The notes under the pieces are model-generated. The model saw nothing but the letters and a program-made list of their open reading frames with translations, searched no databases and was not told the DNA's origin. From NCBI RefSeq assembly GCF_030435705.1, contig NZ_CP129382.1:434001-498000 (forward strand): a DNA stretch of 64,000 nucleotides, written 5' to 3'. Positions within the stretch are counted from its first letter, which is position 1. Every line of letters begins with the position of its first letter. Made by a program: the position numbers and the translations under genes. Below, piece after piece: positions 55,427-62,520 of the stretch. Origin of the DNA: Rhizobium sp. SSA_523 (GTDB lineage: Bacteria; Pseudomonadota; Alphaproteobacteria; Rhizobiales; Rhizobiaceae).

Positions 55427-55891
55427 TCAGGCGCTCCTTGTGTTCTTGTTGCTGAGCTTGGCGACGTCGAGCGTCACCGGCTGCTGTGCTTCATGCGGAT
55501 GATTGGAGCCGGCATAAACGCGCAGGTTCTTCATCTGGCGACGGCCGAGCGGGCCGCGCGGGATCATGCGCTCAACGGCCTTTTCAACGACGCGCTCCGG
55601 GAAGCGGCCTTCGAGAATGGCGCGTGCAGTACGCTCCTTGATGCCGCCCGGGTAACCGGTGTGCCAGTAGTACTTCTTGTCCGAATACTTCTTGCCCGTG
55701 AAGACGACCTTGTCGGCATTGATCACGATGACATTGTCGCCATCGTCAACATGCGGTGTATAGGTGGCCTTGTGCTTGCCGCGCAGACGGGTTGCAATGA
55801 TGGTGGCGAGGCGGCCGACGACGAGACCTTCCGCGTCGATCAGCACCCACTTCTTCTCCACCTCAGCGGGCTTCTGTACGAAGGTAGACAT
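55427..55891 (-). CDS. rplM: 50S ribosomal protein L13
   Basis: This 154-residue early-assembly protein of the large subunit starts [15 protein letters not shown]. Recognised stretches are [36 protein letters not shown] and [20 protein letters not shown]. The frame is open further upstream, but homologues begin at 55891. A sigma-70 promoter at 56013-56041 and a ~115-nt leader with a hairpin precede it. Confidence 0.98.
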   Translation of the reverse strand: MSTFVQKPAEVEKKWVLIDAEGLVVGRLATIIATRLRGKHKATYTPHVDDGDNVIVINADKVVFTGKKYSDKKYYWHTGYPGGIKERTARAILEGRFPERVVEKAVERMIPRGPLGRRQMKNLRVYAGSNHPHEAQQPVTLDVAKLSNKNTRSA

Positions 55892-55982
55892 AATAGCTCT
55901 CTTCTTGATGATCCCGTAGCGAGGAAACCTCGACCGCGGGCGTTTCTTGTTGCTTGAGTTCGGCCGATAGGGCCTGAGGACC

Positions 55983-56000
55983 GTCCACCGGTGAGTGGAC
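55983..56000 (-). promoter_or_regulatory. Hairpin in the rplM leader
   Basis: GTCCAC (55983-55988) and GTGGAC (55995-56000) pair around six bases, within the expected 5' leader of rplM-rpsI. A second small hairpin (CGAGG-AAA-CCTCG, 55918-55930) lies nearer the gene. A role in ribosomal protein autoregulation is only a possibility. Confidence 0.4.
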
Positions 56001-56012
56001 CATCCAGGCGCG

Positions 56013-56041
56013 CTTATACTGAAGCGCACAAAATGCGTCAA
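56013..56041 (-). promoter_or_regulatory. Sigma-70-type promoter of rplM-rpsI
   Basis: On the minus strand TTGACG (56036-56041) and TATAAG (56013-56018) are separated by exactly 17 bp. The predicted start of transcription is near 56006, about 115 nt before rplM. It is the clearest promoter in the window. Confidence 0.75.
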
Positions 56042-56123
56042 TCGCGGCCGATCCGGATGTCGCAAAAAGAAATCAGTAAATTCAGTGGCTTAGTTTTGTG
56101 GTATTAAAATACCACATATATTC

Positions 56124-56474
56124 TCACGGAAAACCGGAGCAGCTGGGTTCGAAAAAGCTGCCGCAGTCTTCAGGAGTGGGCCGTTTCACGCAGTGAAGAA
56201 CGGGGCAATCCTCCCGGTCGCGCGTCGGGATCGTTGTCTCATCGGCCACGTCGTCGATCGTGCAGAAACGATTGGACGCGACATAGCGGTCATAGAGCGT
56301 GGCTCCGGACCGGCCGGGATAGCGCAGGACGGCGGCGCCTTCCCTGGCAAGGGTGGACTGGACCGCTTCGCAGCTCATGCTCCTGGAATTGTACCGGGAT
56401 ATGGCCTCGGCCGGCCCGGCGCAGGCCAGACACAGCGACAGGACGGACAGGAGGGCAATCAGGGTCTGGCGCAT
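56124..56474 (-). CDS. Small secreted Cys-rich protein of unknown function
   Basis: This 116-residue protein has a Sec signal (LIALLSVLSLCLACAGPAEA, cleavage near residue 24). The mature ~92 residues contain six cysteines, as in SCEAVQSTL, RFCTIDD, DCPVLHC, DCGSFF and SCSGFP, so disulfides are likely in the periplasm. I recall similar proteins in Rhizobiales without function. The ATG has AACAGAGG upstream. It diverges from the CoA-binding gene with a 98-bp gap. Confidence 0.7.
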   Translation of the reverse strand: MRQTLIALLSVLSLCLACAGPAEAISRYNSRSMSCEAVQSTLAREGAAVLRYPGRSGATLYDRYVASNRFCTIDDVADETTIPTRDREDCPVLHCVKRPTPEDCGSFFEPSCSGFP

Positions 56475-56572
56475 CTTCGACCTCTGTTAAAGCTGATGGA
56501 ACGGAGATAGTGCACAATGCTTTATGGCCAAGTGCGCTGATGGCGAATTGGCCGAACCTGGAGAATGAGGCG

Positions 56573-57004
56573 ATGAATCACGATCGATATGACGACGCTT
56601 ATATTGCAGACATCCTGAAGACGGTGAAGACGATCGCGGTGCTGGGTGCCTCTCCCAATCCGGCCCGGCCGAGCTTTGGCGTGATCGGCTTTCTCTTGTC
56701 CAAAGGCTATCGTGTGATCCCGGTCAACCCGGGCCAGGCCGGCAAGACGATCCAGGGCCAGACCGTCTACGGCACGCTCGGCGCGGTTCCGGATGCCGTC
56801 GACATGGTGGATGTCTTTCGCGCGCCGGAATTTCTGGAGGAGGTGGTCGACGAGGTGCTGGCATTGCCCGCCAGGCCGAAGGTTCTCTGGACCCAGCTCG
56901 GCGTGCGAGACGACGCCGCAGCCGCCCGTGCGGAGGCAGCTGGCATCAAGGTCGTCCAGGACCGTTGCCCGGCCATCGAATATCCGCGCCTGCTCGGCCA
57001 TTGA
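56573..57004 (+). CDS. CoA-binding protein (YccU-like)
   Basis: This 143-residue protein has a Rossmann-like CoA-binding domain. The N-terminal nucleotide loop is IAVLGASPNPARPSFGVIGF, followed by GYRVIPVNPGQAGKTIQGQT and, near the end, VVQDRCPAIEYPRL, all typical of the YccU family. Its role is not established; related domains occur in succinyl-CoA ligase and in acyl-CoA synthetases. The start is the ATG at 56573, with GGAGAATGAGGCG upstream; a longer open frame is a spurious extension. Confidence 0.88.
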   Translation: MNHDRYDDAYIADILKTVKTIAVLGASPNPARPSFGVIGFLLSKGYRVIPVNPGQAGKTIQGQTVYGTLGAVPDAVDMVDVFRAPEFLEEVVDEVLALPARPKVLWTQLGVRDDAAAARAEAAGIKVVQDRCPAIEYPRLLGH

Positions 57005-57168
57005 TTCGGCCAGCACCAGCGGCCCCGGTGAGCGGGTTTGACATGGAAATCACGCATGTCCGTGGCCGCCAGGACGAAAGGCACCCTCATTTCAAGGGGC
57101 AGAGCGGAACCGGCTGAGAGGCGAAGCGGATCTGCGGCGGGGACCGCGCCCGCTTTCGCCCATCCGTT

Positions 57169-57603
57169 CTAATCGCGCAGAAGCGGCGGCTCCGCACGCA
57201 TAACGTTGAGTGCCGGGGCATTGGCGCAATAATCGGCAAAATGCACCGGTGCGGTGCCGTCCTTCAGCTCATGGCGACAGCGGCTCTTGTCCTCGCAGGT
57301 GGCGCAGGTGACCTGCATGTCGCGAAACAGCGCCGGAAGATGGGCTTCGAGATCGGCCGGATCGATGTGAAGCGCCTTCAGCATCTCCACCATCTCGTCC
57401 GCGCCATGCGCGCCTGCCCGCACCACAGCCAGAAGCGTCTCGAAATTCACGTTGCAATCGGCGGCCAGCTGCCGGCGACCGTCCGGGTCCAGCTGCATCA
57501 GCGCGTCTTCATCCGCATGCCGCGTGCGCAGGTCGGAATACCAGTCCACCAGCTGTTTTCCGACGCGCTGGGCAAGATGCGATGTGGCATCGTTCATGGT
57601 CAT
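57169..57603 (-). CDS. DUF6455-type protein with Cys/His cluster
   Basis: This 144-residue cytoplasmic protein is mostly helical. The C-terminal third has cysteines in CATCEDKSRCRHEL and HFADYCANAP, a possible metal or Fe-S site (Cys-x2-Cys-x5-Cys ... Cys). It fits the DUF6455 family of alphaproteobacteria; its function is unknown. The ATG at 57603 is followed by another ATG at 57597, either of which could be used. It diverges from the O-acetylhomoserine sulfhydrylase gene with a 313-bp gap. Confidence 0.75.
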   Translation of the reverse strand: MTMNDATSHLAQRVGKQLVDWYSDLRTRHADEDALMQLDPDGRRQLAADCNVNFETLLAVVRAGAHGADEMVEMLKALHIDPADLEAHLPALFRDMQVTCATCEDKSRCRHELKDGTAPVHFADYCANAPALNVMRAEPPLLRD

Positions 57604-57916
57604 GGGAAAGCTCCAGGTTTGCTTGCTGGTGCCAAACTGCCATAGCCGGCCGGCGCCACCTTGATCCTGGTCAAACCTGTCCTCCGGATGGTCCCCCGCA
57701 ACCGGTCTCCATCATCGACATTTGATCTCGGACCGCGGTGGGAGAGATGCTTGCGCGCGGTCCCGGCAGGCGGGAGCAAAATTTTCCGCACCGGGCGACC
57801 GTTTTGTCATGCAGGCGGCTGTGCGCCCCGCCGCTCCCTGCCTATAGTCGGCCCGATGGGCGCCAATCGGCTCCCGGTCAGAGGATGACGTCAACCGCGA
57901 AACGGGAGGAAAGATC
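57604..57916. other. Intergenic region upstream of metY
   Basis: The gap holds the promoters of two divergent genes. I looked for a SAM-II-type riboswitch upstream of metY and saw none. A CTATAGT near 57843 could be a -10 element, but a matching -35 is not clear. No coding region is supported. Confidence 0.5.
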
Positions 57917-59245
57917 GTGAGCACAGACACTGCCGGCAATCCAGATCAATCAGGTGGCTCTGCAAATCCGGGCAATCCCGGCTTTTCCACGCTCGCAATC
58001 CATGCGGGTGCCAAGCCCGATCCCGCCACCGGTGCGCGGGCGACGCCGATCTACCAGACCACCTCCTTCGTCTTCGAAAATGCCGATCACGCGGCGGCGC
58101 TCTTCGGGCTGCAGCAGTTCGGCAATATCTATACCCGCATCATGAATCCCACGCAGGCGGTGCTGGAGGAAAAGGTGGCGGCTCTCGAGGGAGGAACGGC
58201 CGCGCTTGCAGTTGCCTCCGGTCACGCCGCGCAGATGCTGGTCTTCCACACGATCATGCAGCCGGGCTGCAATTTCATTGCCGCCAAGCGGCTGTATGGC
58301 GGGTCGATCAACCAGTTCGGACATGCCTTCAAGAATTTCGGCTGGGAGGTGCGCTGGGCCGATCCGGCCGATCCGGAGAGCTTCAGCGCCCAGGTGGACG
58401 AGAAGACGCGCGGCATCTTCATCGAGAGCCTTGCCAATCCCGGCGGCACCTTTGTCGATATCGCCGCGATTGCCGATGTCGCGCAGAGCCACGGCCTGCC
58501 GCTGATCGTCGACAACACGATGGCAAGCCCCTACCTGGTGCGGCCGCTGGAGCATGGCGCCGATATCGTCGTGCACTCGCTCACCAAATTTCTTGGAGGG
58601 CACGGCAATTCCATGGGCGGCATCATCGTCGATGGCGGCACCTTCGACTGGTCCGCCTCCGACCGGTATCCGATGCTGTCGCAACCGCGGCCGGAATATG
58701 CGGGGGTCGTCCTGCACCAGACCTTCGGCAATTTCGCCTTCGCGATTGCGGCCCGCGTGCTCGGTCTTCGCGATCTCGGGCCGGCCATCTCGCCCTTCAA
58801 CGCCTTCATGATTCTGACCGGCATCGAGACCCTGTCCCTGCGCATGCAGCGCCATTGCGATAATGCCGCGGCCGTCGCGCAATGGCTGAAGGCGCATGAG
58901 AAAGTCTCCTGGGTGAACTATGCGGGGCTTGCCGATGATCCGAATCATGCGCTGCAGCAGCGCTATTCGCCCTCAGGTGCCGGCGCCGTCTTCACCTTCG
59001 GCCTGAAGGGCGGTTATGAGGCGGGCAAGAATTTCGTCGAGGGGCTGAAGCTCTTCTCGCATCTGGCCAATATCGGCGATACGCGCTCGCTCGTCATTCA
59101 TCCCGCCTCCACCACCCACCGGCAATTGACGCCGGAGCAGCAGGTGGCCGCCGGTGCCGGACCGGATGTCGTGCGGCTCTCCGTCGGAATCGAGGATGTC
59201 CAGGACATCATCGCCGATCTGCAACAATCGCTGGCACGGGTATGA
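57917..59245 (+). CDS. metY: O-acetylhomoserine aminocarboxypropyltransferase (sulfhydrylase)
   Basis: This 442-residue PLP enzyme of the Cys/Met metabolism family makes homocysteine from O-acetylhomoserine and sulfide. Family stretches are TPIYQTTSFVFENADHAA, VASGHAAQM, and the PLP-lysine site VVHSLTKFLGGHGN. The C-terminal part has LVIHPASTTHRQL. The size (~430-440) fits MetY rather than the shorter MetZ. The GTG at 57917 has GGGAGGAAAGATC upstream. The flavin reductase gene follows 84 bp later in the same direction. Confidence 0.93.
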   Translation: MSTDTAGNPDQSGGSANPGNPGFSTLAIHAGAKPDPATGARATPIYQTTSFVFENADHAAALFGLQQFGNIYTRIMNPTQAVLEEKVAALEGGTAALAVASGHAAQMLVFHTIMQPGCNFIAAKRLYGGSINQFGHAFKNFGWEVRWADPADPESFSAQVDEKTRGIFIESLANPGGTFVDIAAIADVAQSHGLPLIVDNTMASPYLVRPLEHGADIVVHSLTKFLGGHGNSMGGIIVDGGTFDWSASDRYPMLSQPRPEYAGVVLHQTFGNFAFAIAARVLGLRDLGPAISPFNAFMILTGIETLSLRMQRHCDNAAAVAQWLKAHEKVSWVNYAGLADDPNHALQQRYSPSGAGAVFTFGLKGGYEAGKNFVEGLKLFSHLANIGDTRSLVIHPASTTHRQLTPEQQVAAGAGPDVVRLSVGIEDVQDIIADLQQSLARV

Positions 59246-59329
59246 CGGACGGCGGGTGGCGGTTGCAACGGAACCGCCACCCGCCTGCGAAGTTCGGTCT
59301 CTTCCGATACACTGACAGGAGACAGAACG

Positions 59330-59941
59330 ATGAGCCTCAAGGCTGTTGCCCTCAATGGCACCCTCAAGCGCAGCGCCGGCGAACCATCCTCGACCGATCG
59401 CATGCTTGGACTGATCGCGAAGGCCATGGAGAAAGGCGGCGTGAAGACGGAGATCATCCGTCTGTCCGATCACAATATTCTGCCCGGCGTGACCTCCGAC
59501 GAGGGACCTGACGACGCCTGGCCTGCCATTCGCGCCAAGATCCTGTCGGCCGATATCCTGATCCTGGGAACGCCGATCTGGCTCGGTCAGCCCTCGAGTG
59601 TTGCCAAGCGGGCCCTCGAGCGCATGGACGCCTTTCTGTCGGAAACCGACGATGAGGGGCGCATGGTCTCCTATGGCCGCGTGGCGGCCGTGGCGGTGGT
59701 CGGCAATGAGGATGGCGCCCATCACGTGTCCGCAGAGATCTACCAGGCCCTGAACGATGTCGGCTTCACCATTCCGGCCAATGCGGTTGCCTATTGGGTC
59801 GGCGAAGCCATGGGCAGCACCGACTTCACGGATGTCGACCCGGTGCCGGAAAAGGTAACCTCGACAGTGGACATGCTGGCGCGCAATACGGTGCATCTGG
59901 CGGGTCTGCTGAAGGCCAGCCAATATCCGGGCGAGGAATGA
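59330..59941 (+). CDS. NADPH-dependent FMN reductase/flavodoxin-fold protein
   Basis: This 203-residue protein has a flavodoxin-like fold. The FMN phosphate loop region is AVALNGTLKRSAGEPSSTDR, and the flavin contact is ILGTPIWLGQPSSVAKRALE. It probably reduces flavins or quinone-like substrates with NAD(P)H. It starts 84 bp behind metY and could be co-transcribed; a link to sulfur assimilation is unproven. The ATG has AGGAGACAGAACG upstream. Confidence 0.87.
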   Translation: MSLKAVALNGTLKRSAGEPSSTDRMLGLIAKAMEKGGVKTEIIRLSDHNILPGVTSDEGPDDAWPAIRAKILSADILILGTPIWLGQPSSVAKRALERMDAFLSETDDEGRMVSYGRVAAVAVVGNEDGAHHVSAEIYQALNDVGFTIPANAVAYWVGEAMGSTDFTDVDPVPEKVTSTVDMLARNTVHLAGLLKASQYPGEE

Positions 59942-60080
59942 GGCCTGGCATGCCGGCCACGCTTCAGGCACAAGATCAGGATCAGGTACAATAACAGGCG
60001 GGCGTTCAGGCGGTTTCAGCCGGATGCCCGCGGCGGCGGCAGGCCAGGGTGGGCTGCCAGATAACAGAGGAATGGACCGG

Positions 60081-60425
60081 ATGACCCATGCGCTTGCCTT
60101 CGATCTCTCCGCCATCCAGCCGGAGGAGGGGGCGCCGGCACCGGATCGGCTGATCTCTGGCAATCCGAGATTTCGCACCTGGAGCATCGAGGAAGCAGAG
60201 GGCGGGATCTATGCCGGCGTCTGGGAGGCGACACCCGGCGCCTGGCGCGTCTCCTATGACGAGTGGGAGTATTTCCACATCCTGGCCGGCCATTCGATCC
60301 TGACCGAGGATGGCGGCGAGCCGCTTTACCTTAAGACAGGCGACCGCCTCATCCTCAGACCGGGCTTCAAGGGAATCTGGGAAGTGGTTGAAACGACTCG
60401 CAAGGATTACGTAATCCGGCTGTAG
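60081..60425 (+). CDS. Cupin-domain protein (DUF861-like)
   Basis: This 114-residue single-domain cupin has the core ATPGAWRVSYDEWEYFHIL followed by GHSILTEDGGEPLYLKTGD. It resembles the EutQ-like DUF861 group, which often replaces the metal histidines. The function is unknown; small cupins of this group act on sugars or ureidoglycolate-like compounds. ATGs at 60072 and 60081 are in frame; AGAGGA at 60066 is too close to the first, so I chose the second. It converges with the vapC gene, 7 bp away. Confidence 0.8.
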   Translation: MTHALAFDLSAIQPEEGAPAPDRLISGNPRFRTWSIEEAEGGIYAGVWEATPGAWRVSYDEWEYFHILAGHSILTEDGGEPLYLKTGDRLILRPGFKGIWEVVETTRKDYVIRL

Positions 60426-60432
60426 GATAGGA

Positions 60433-60837
60433 TCAAAGATTGGCGAGCACGCCATGGGCATGTGCCGCAGCGGCCAAGGCCCTGTCAAAGGTCGCCAGCT
60501 GCCCCTCCAGCCTGAGGGCCAGTTCCAGATAGGCCGCATCGTAGATGGTGAGGTTGTGGCGGGCGCTCAACCGCATAACCTGGTCCCAGCCATTGAGGTT
60601 GCCTGTTGTAATAGGCAATGTTGCGATGGTCTCCAGAGCCTTTGTCATTGCGAGAGAGCCAAGGCGTCCGCGTCTCTCGCAAATGCGAAGCACATTCCGC
60701 ACTTCATAGTGCCAGATGACGGGCACAAACGCACCATTCGTGATCACGCGCTCCAGCCACAACTGGCCACGCGGATTGTCCTCGTCTGGCAAAAGCCATG
60801 CCGCGGCGATGGACGCATCGATGATGAGCAGTGTCAA
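60433..60837 (-). CDS. vapC: VapC-like PIN-domain toxin
   Basis: This 134-residue PIN-domain ribonuclease acts as toxin of a type II pair. The four acidic residues are present: Asp7 (LIIDASIAAAW), Glu45 (HYEVRN), Asp100 (TIYDAAYLELA) and Asp118 (ATFDRAL). VapC enzymes cleave tRNA or rRNA, but the target here is unknown. The ATG overlaps the end of the antitoxin gene by 4 nt, so translation is coupled. It lies next to the P450 and cupin genes. Confidence 0.92.
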   Translation of the reverse strand: MTLLIIDASIAAAWLLPDEDNPRGQLWLERVITNGAFVPVIWHYEVRNVLRICERRGRLGSLAMTKALETIATLPITTGNLNGWDQVMRLSARHNLTIYDAAYLELALRLEGQLATFDRALAAAAHAHGVLANL

Positions 60838-61082
60838 CGATGATGTCCTTCGTGGCGATAGCTCATCAACTCTTGAAGCGTAACGCCCTTCATCGAGGCA
60901 CGCAACTCGGCCAGATCCCGCTTCAGCGCCTCGATATCCACCTTCTTCGGCACAGGTGGTGTCGCTTTCAGTTCACCCACCGTCTGCCCGCCCTCGGTCA
61001 GGATGACCGTTTCGCCCTCGCGCACCAGCGCAATCAGCTCATCGAAATGTTCCTTGGCTTCCGCAATGGTGACATGGCGCAT
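60834..61082 (-). CDS. Phd/YefM-family antitoxin, partner of VapC
   Basis: This 82-residue antitoxin has an N-terminal DNA-binding Phd/YefM fold (IAEAKEHFDELIALVREGE followed by TVILTEGGQTVGEL). The acidic/basic C-terminal segment (ALKRDLAELRASMKG) would bind the PIN toxin. Its gene comes first, as usual, and overlaps vapC by 4 nt. The upstream region (61083-61148) should hold the autoregulated promoter; I see no clear palindrome there. Confidence 0.9.
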   Translation of the reverse strand: MRHVTIAEAKEHFDELIALVREGETVILTEGGQTVGELKATPPVPKKVDIEALKRDLAELRASMKGVTLQELMSYRHEGHHR

Positions 61083-61148
61083 GGTCGGGCTCCGCTGTTC
61101 AGAGAACGAGACTACACATAACGCTTGTCACAGGAAAGCTGGCACGGC

Positions 61149-62396
61149 TCACCACGCCAGATCAAGCCGCTCCAGGCCGTGGAAGTGGTAGACATCCTTG
61201 ACCTTCGGCTGCGCCGCCATCCGCAGGCCGGGCAGCCGGCGGAACAGAAGCGGCAGCACGATGTTGAGCTCCAGCCTGGCCAGCGGTGCGCCGATGCAGA
61301 AATGGATCCCGGCGCCGAAGGAGAGGTTGGCGCCCTCGTCGCGGCTGGGCTTGAAGGTCAGCGGCTCGGAGAATTTCTGCGGGTCGAGATTGGCCGCAGC
61401 CAGAATAAGGCTCACTTTGTCGCCGCGCTTCAGGCGCACGCCGTCCACTTCCACATCCTCGAGCGCATAGCGCTGGAAGATGTGCACCGGCGCGCAGATG
61501 CGCAGGCTTTCCTCCACCGCTCGCTCGGTCCTGCCCGGATCGGCAAACAGCGCCTGCGGGTCGAGCCCGCTCTCCAGGATCACCCGGACCGAATTGCCGA
61601 TCTGGTGCACGGTCGCCTCGTGGCCGGCATTCAGCAGGACGACGGTCGTGGAGACAAGCTCGTCTTCCGTGAGGAACTGGCCCTTGTGCTCGGTATGGAT
61701 CATGTGGCTCAGCAAATCGTCGCGCGGGGCAGCGCGTCGCTCGGCAATCACCGTCTTTACGTAATCGGCGAATGCCTTGGCCGAGCGGTCGGCGGCGTCC
61801 TCGTCGGCGCGCGAGCGCTTGAACATGTACATGCCGACATAGTCATGGCTCCATCTCAGAAGCTGCGGCCCCATCGCGTCGGGAATGCCGATCATCCGGG
61901 CGATCATGGTGACCGGAATGATATCGGCAAAGCTCGACAGAAGCTCCGTCTTCCCATCCTTCTCGAACCCGTCGATCAGGTGGTTGGCGAGCATCTTGAT
62001 CTCGCCGCTCATCTTCTCCACATGGCGCGAGACGAAGGCGCGGTTGACCAGCGTGCGCAGCCGCGTGTGTTCCGGCGGCTCGATCTCCAGCAGCGAATGG
62101 CGCTCGGCGAGATCGAAATGGGCCGTATGGGCCTGGGGCTCGGCCATGCCGAGCTCCTCGCGGCTCGCAATATGCAGGACCTGCCGGCCGAAGCGGCGGT
62201 CGCGCAGAAGCGCGTTCACATGGTCATAACCGCAGAAGAACCATTGTTTCTGCTCCTTCCAGTAGAAGGTCGGACAGTGCGCATGCAACGCCGCGTAAAC
62301 CCGGTTCGGGTCGCCGTAGAAGGCGGGGTCGCGGGCATCGAGCGAGACCATGCGAGAGGCGGGGTCGATCTGCAGGCAATCGGGCACTTGTGTCAT
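61149..62396 (-). CDS. Cytochrome P450
   Basis: This 415-residue soluble bacterial monooxygenase has heme-binding cysteine Cys367 in FGAGIHFCIGAPLA, the I-helix oxygen motif NAGHEATVHQ (here AGHEA replaces the usual AGxET) and an ExxR (EESLR). The size and features fit class I P450s that get electrons from a ferredoxin system. The substrate is unknown, and no redox partner genes are nearby. It lies downstream of the gamma-glutamyltransferase gene in the same direction, with a 124-bp gap. Confidence 0.93.
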   Translation of the reverse strand: MTQVPDCLQIDPASRMVSLDARDPAFYGDPNRVYAALHAHCPTFYWKEQKQWFFCGYDHVNALLRDRRFGRQVLHIASREELGMAEPQAHTAHFDLAERHSLLEIEPPEHTRLRTLVNRAFVSRHVEKMSGEIKMLANHLIDGFEKDGKTELLSSFADIIPVTMIARMIGIPDAMGPQLLRWSHDYVGMYMFKRSRADEDAADRSAKAFADYVKTVIAERRAAPRDDLLSHMIHTEHKGQFLTEDELVSTTVVLLNAGHEATVHQIGNSVRVILESGLDPQALFADPGRTERAVEESLRICAPVHIFQRYALEDVEVDGVRLKRGDKVSLILAAANLDPQKFSEPLTFKPSRDEGANLSFGAGIHFCIGAPLARLELNIVLPLLFRRLPGLRMAAQPKVKDVYHFHGLERLDLAW

Positions 62397-62520
62397 GCCC
62401 GATGGGGTAGATTATCTTGCGCGGCAAGAAAAGCGGGATTTTCTGGCTGGCCGACCCATTTCGCCAGTCCAGCCCATCTGCCGCGCCTTCGACGATCGAA
62501 CCGGCGCCGAAATCCGGTCC

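Noticed and set aside
57604..57916. SAM-II riboswitch upstream of the O-acetylhomoserine sulfhydrylase
   Set aside because: The compact pseudoknot with its conserved GCTAAA/AAAGG core was not found in the gap.
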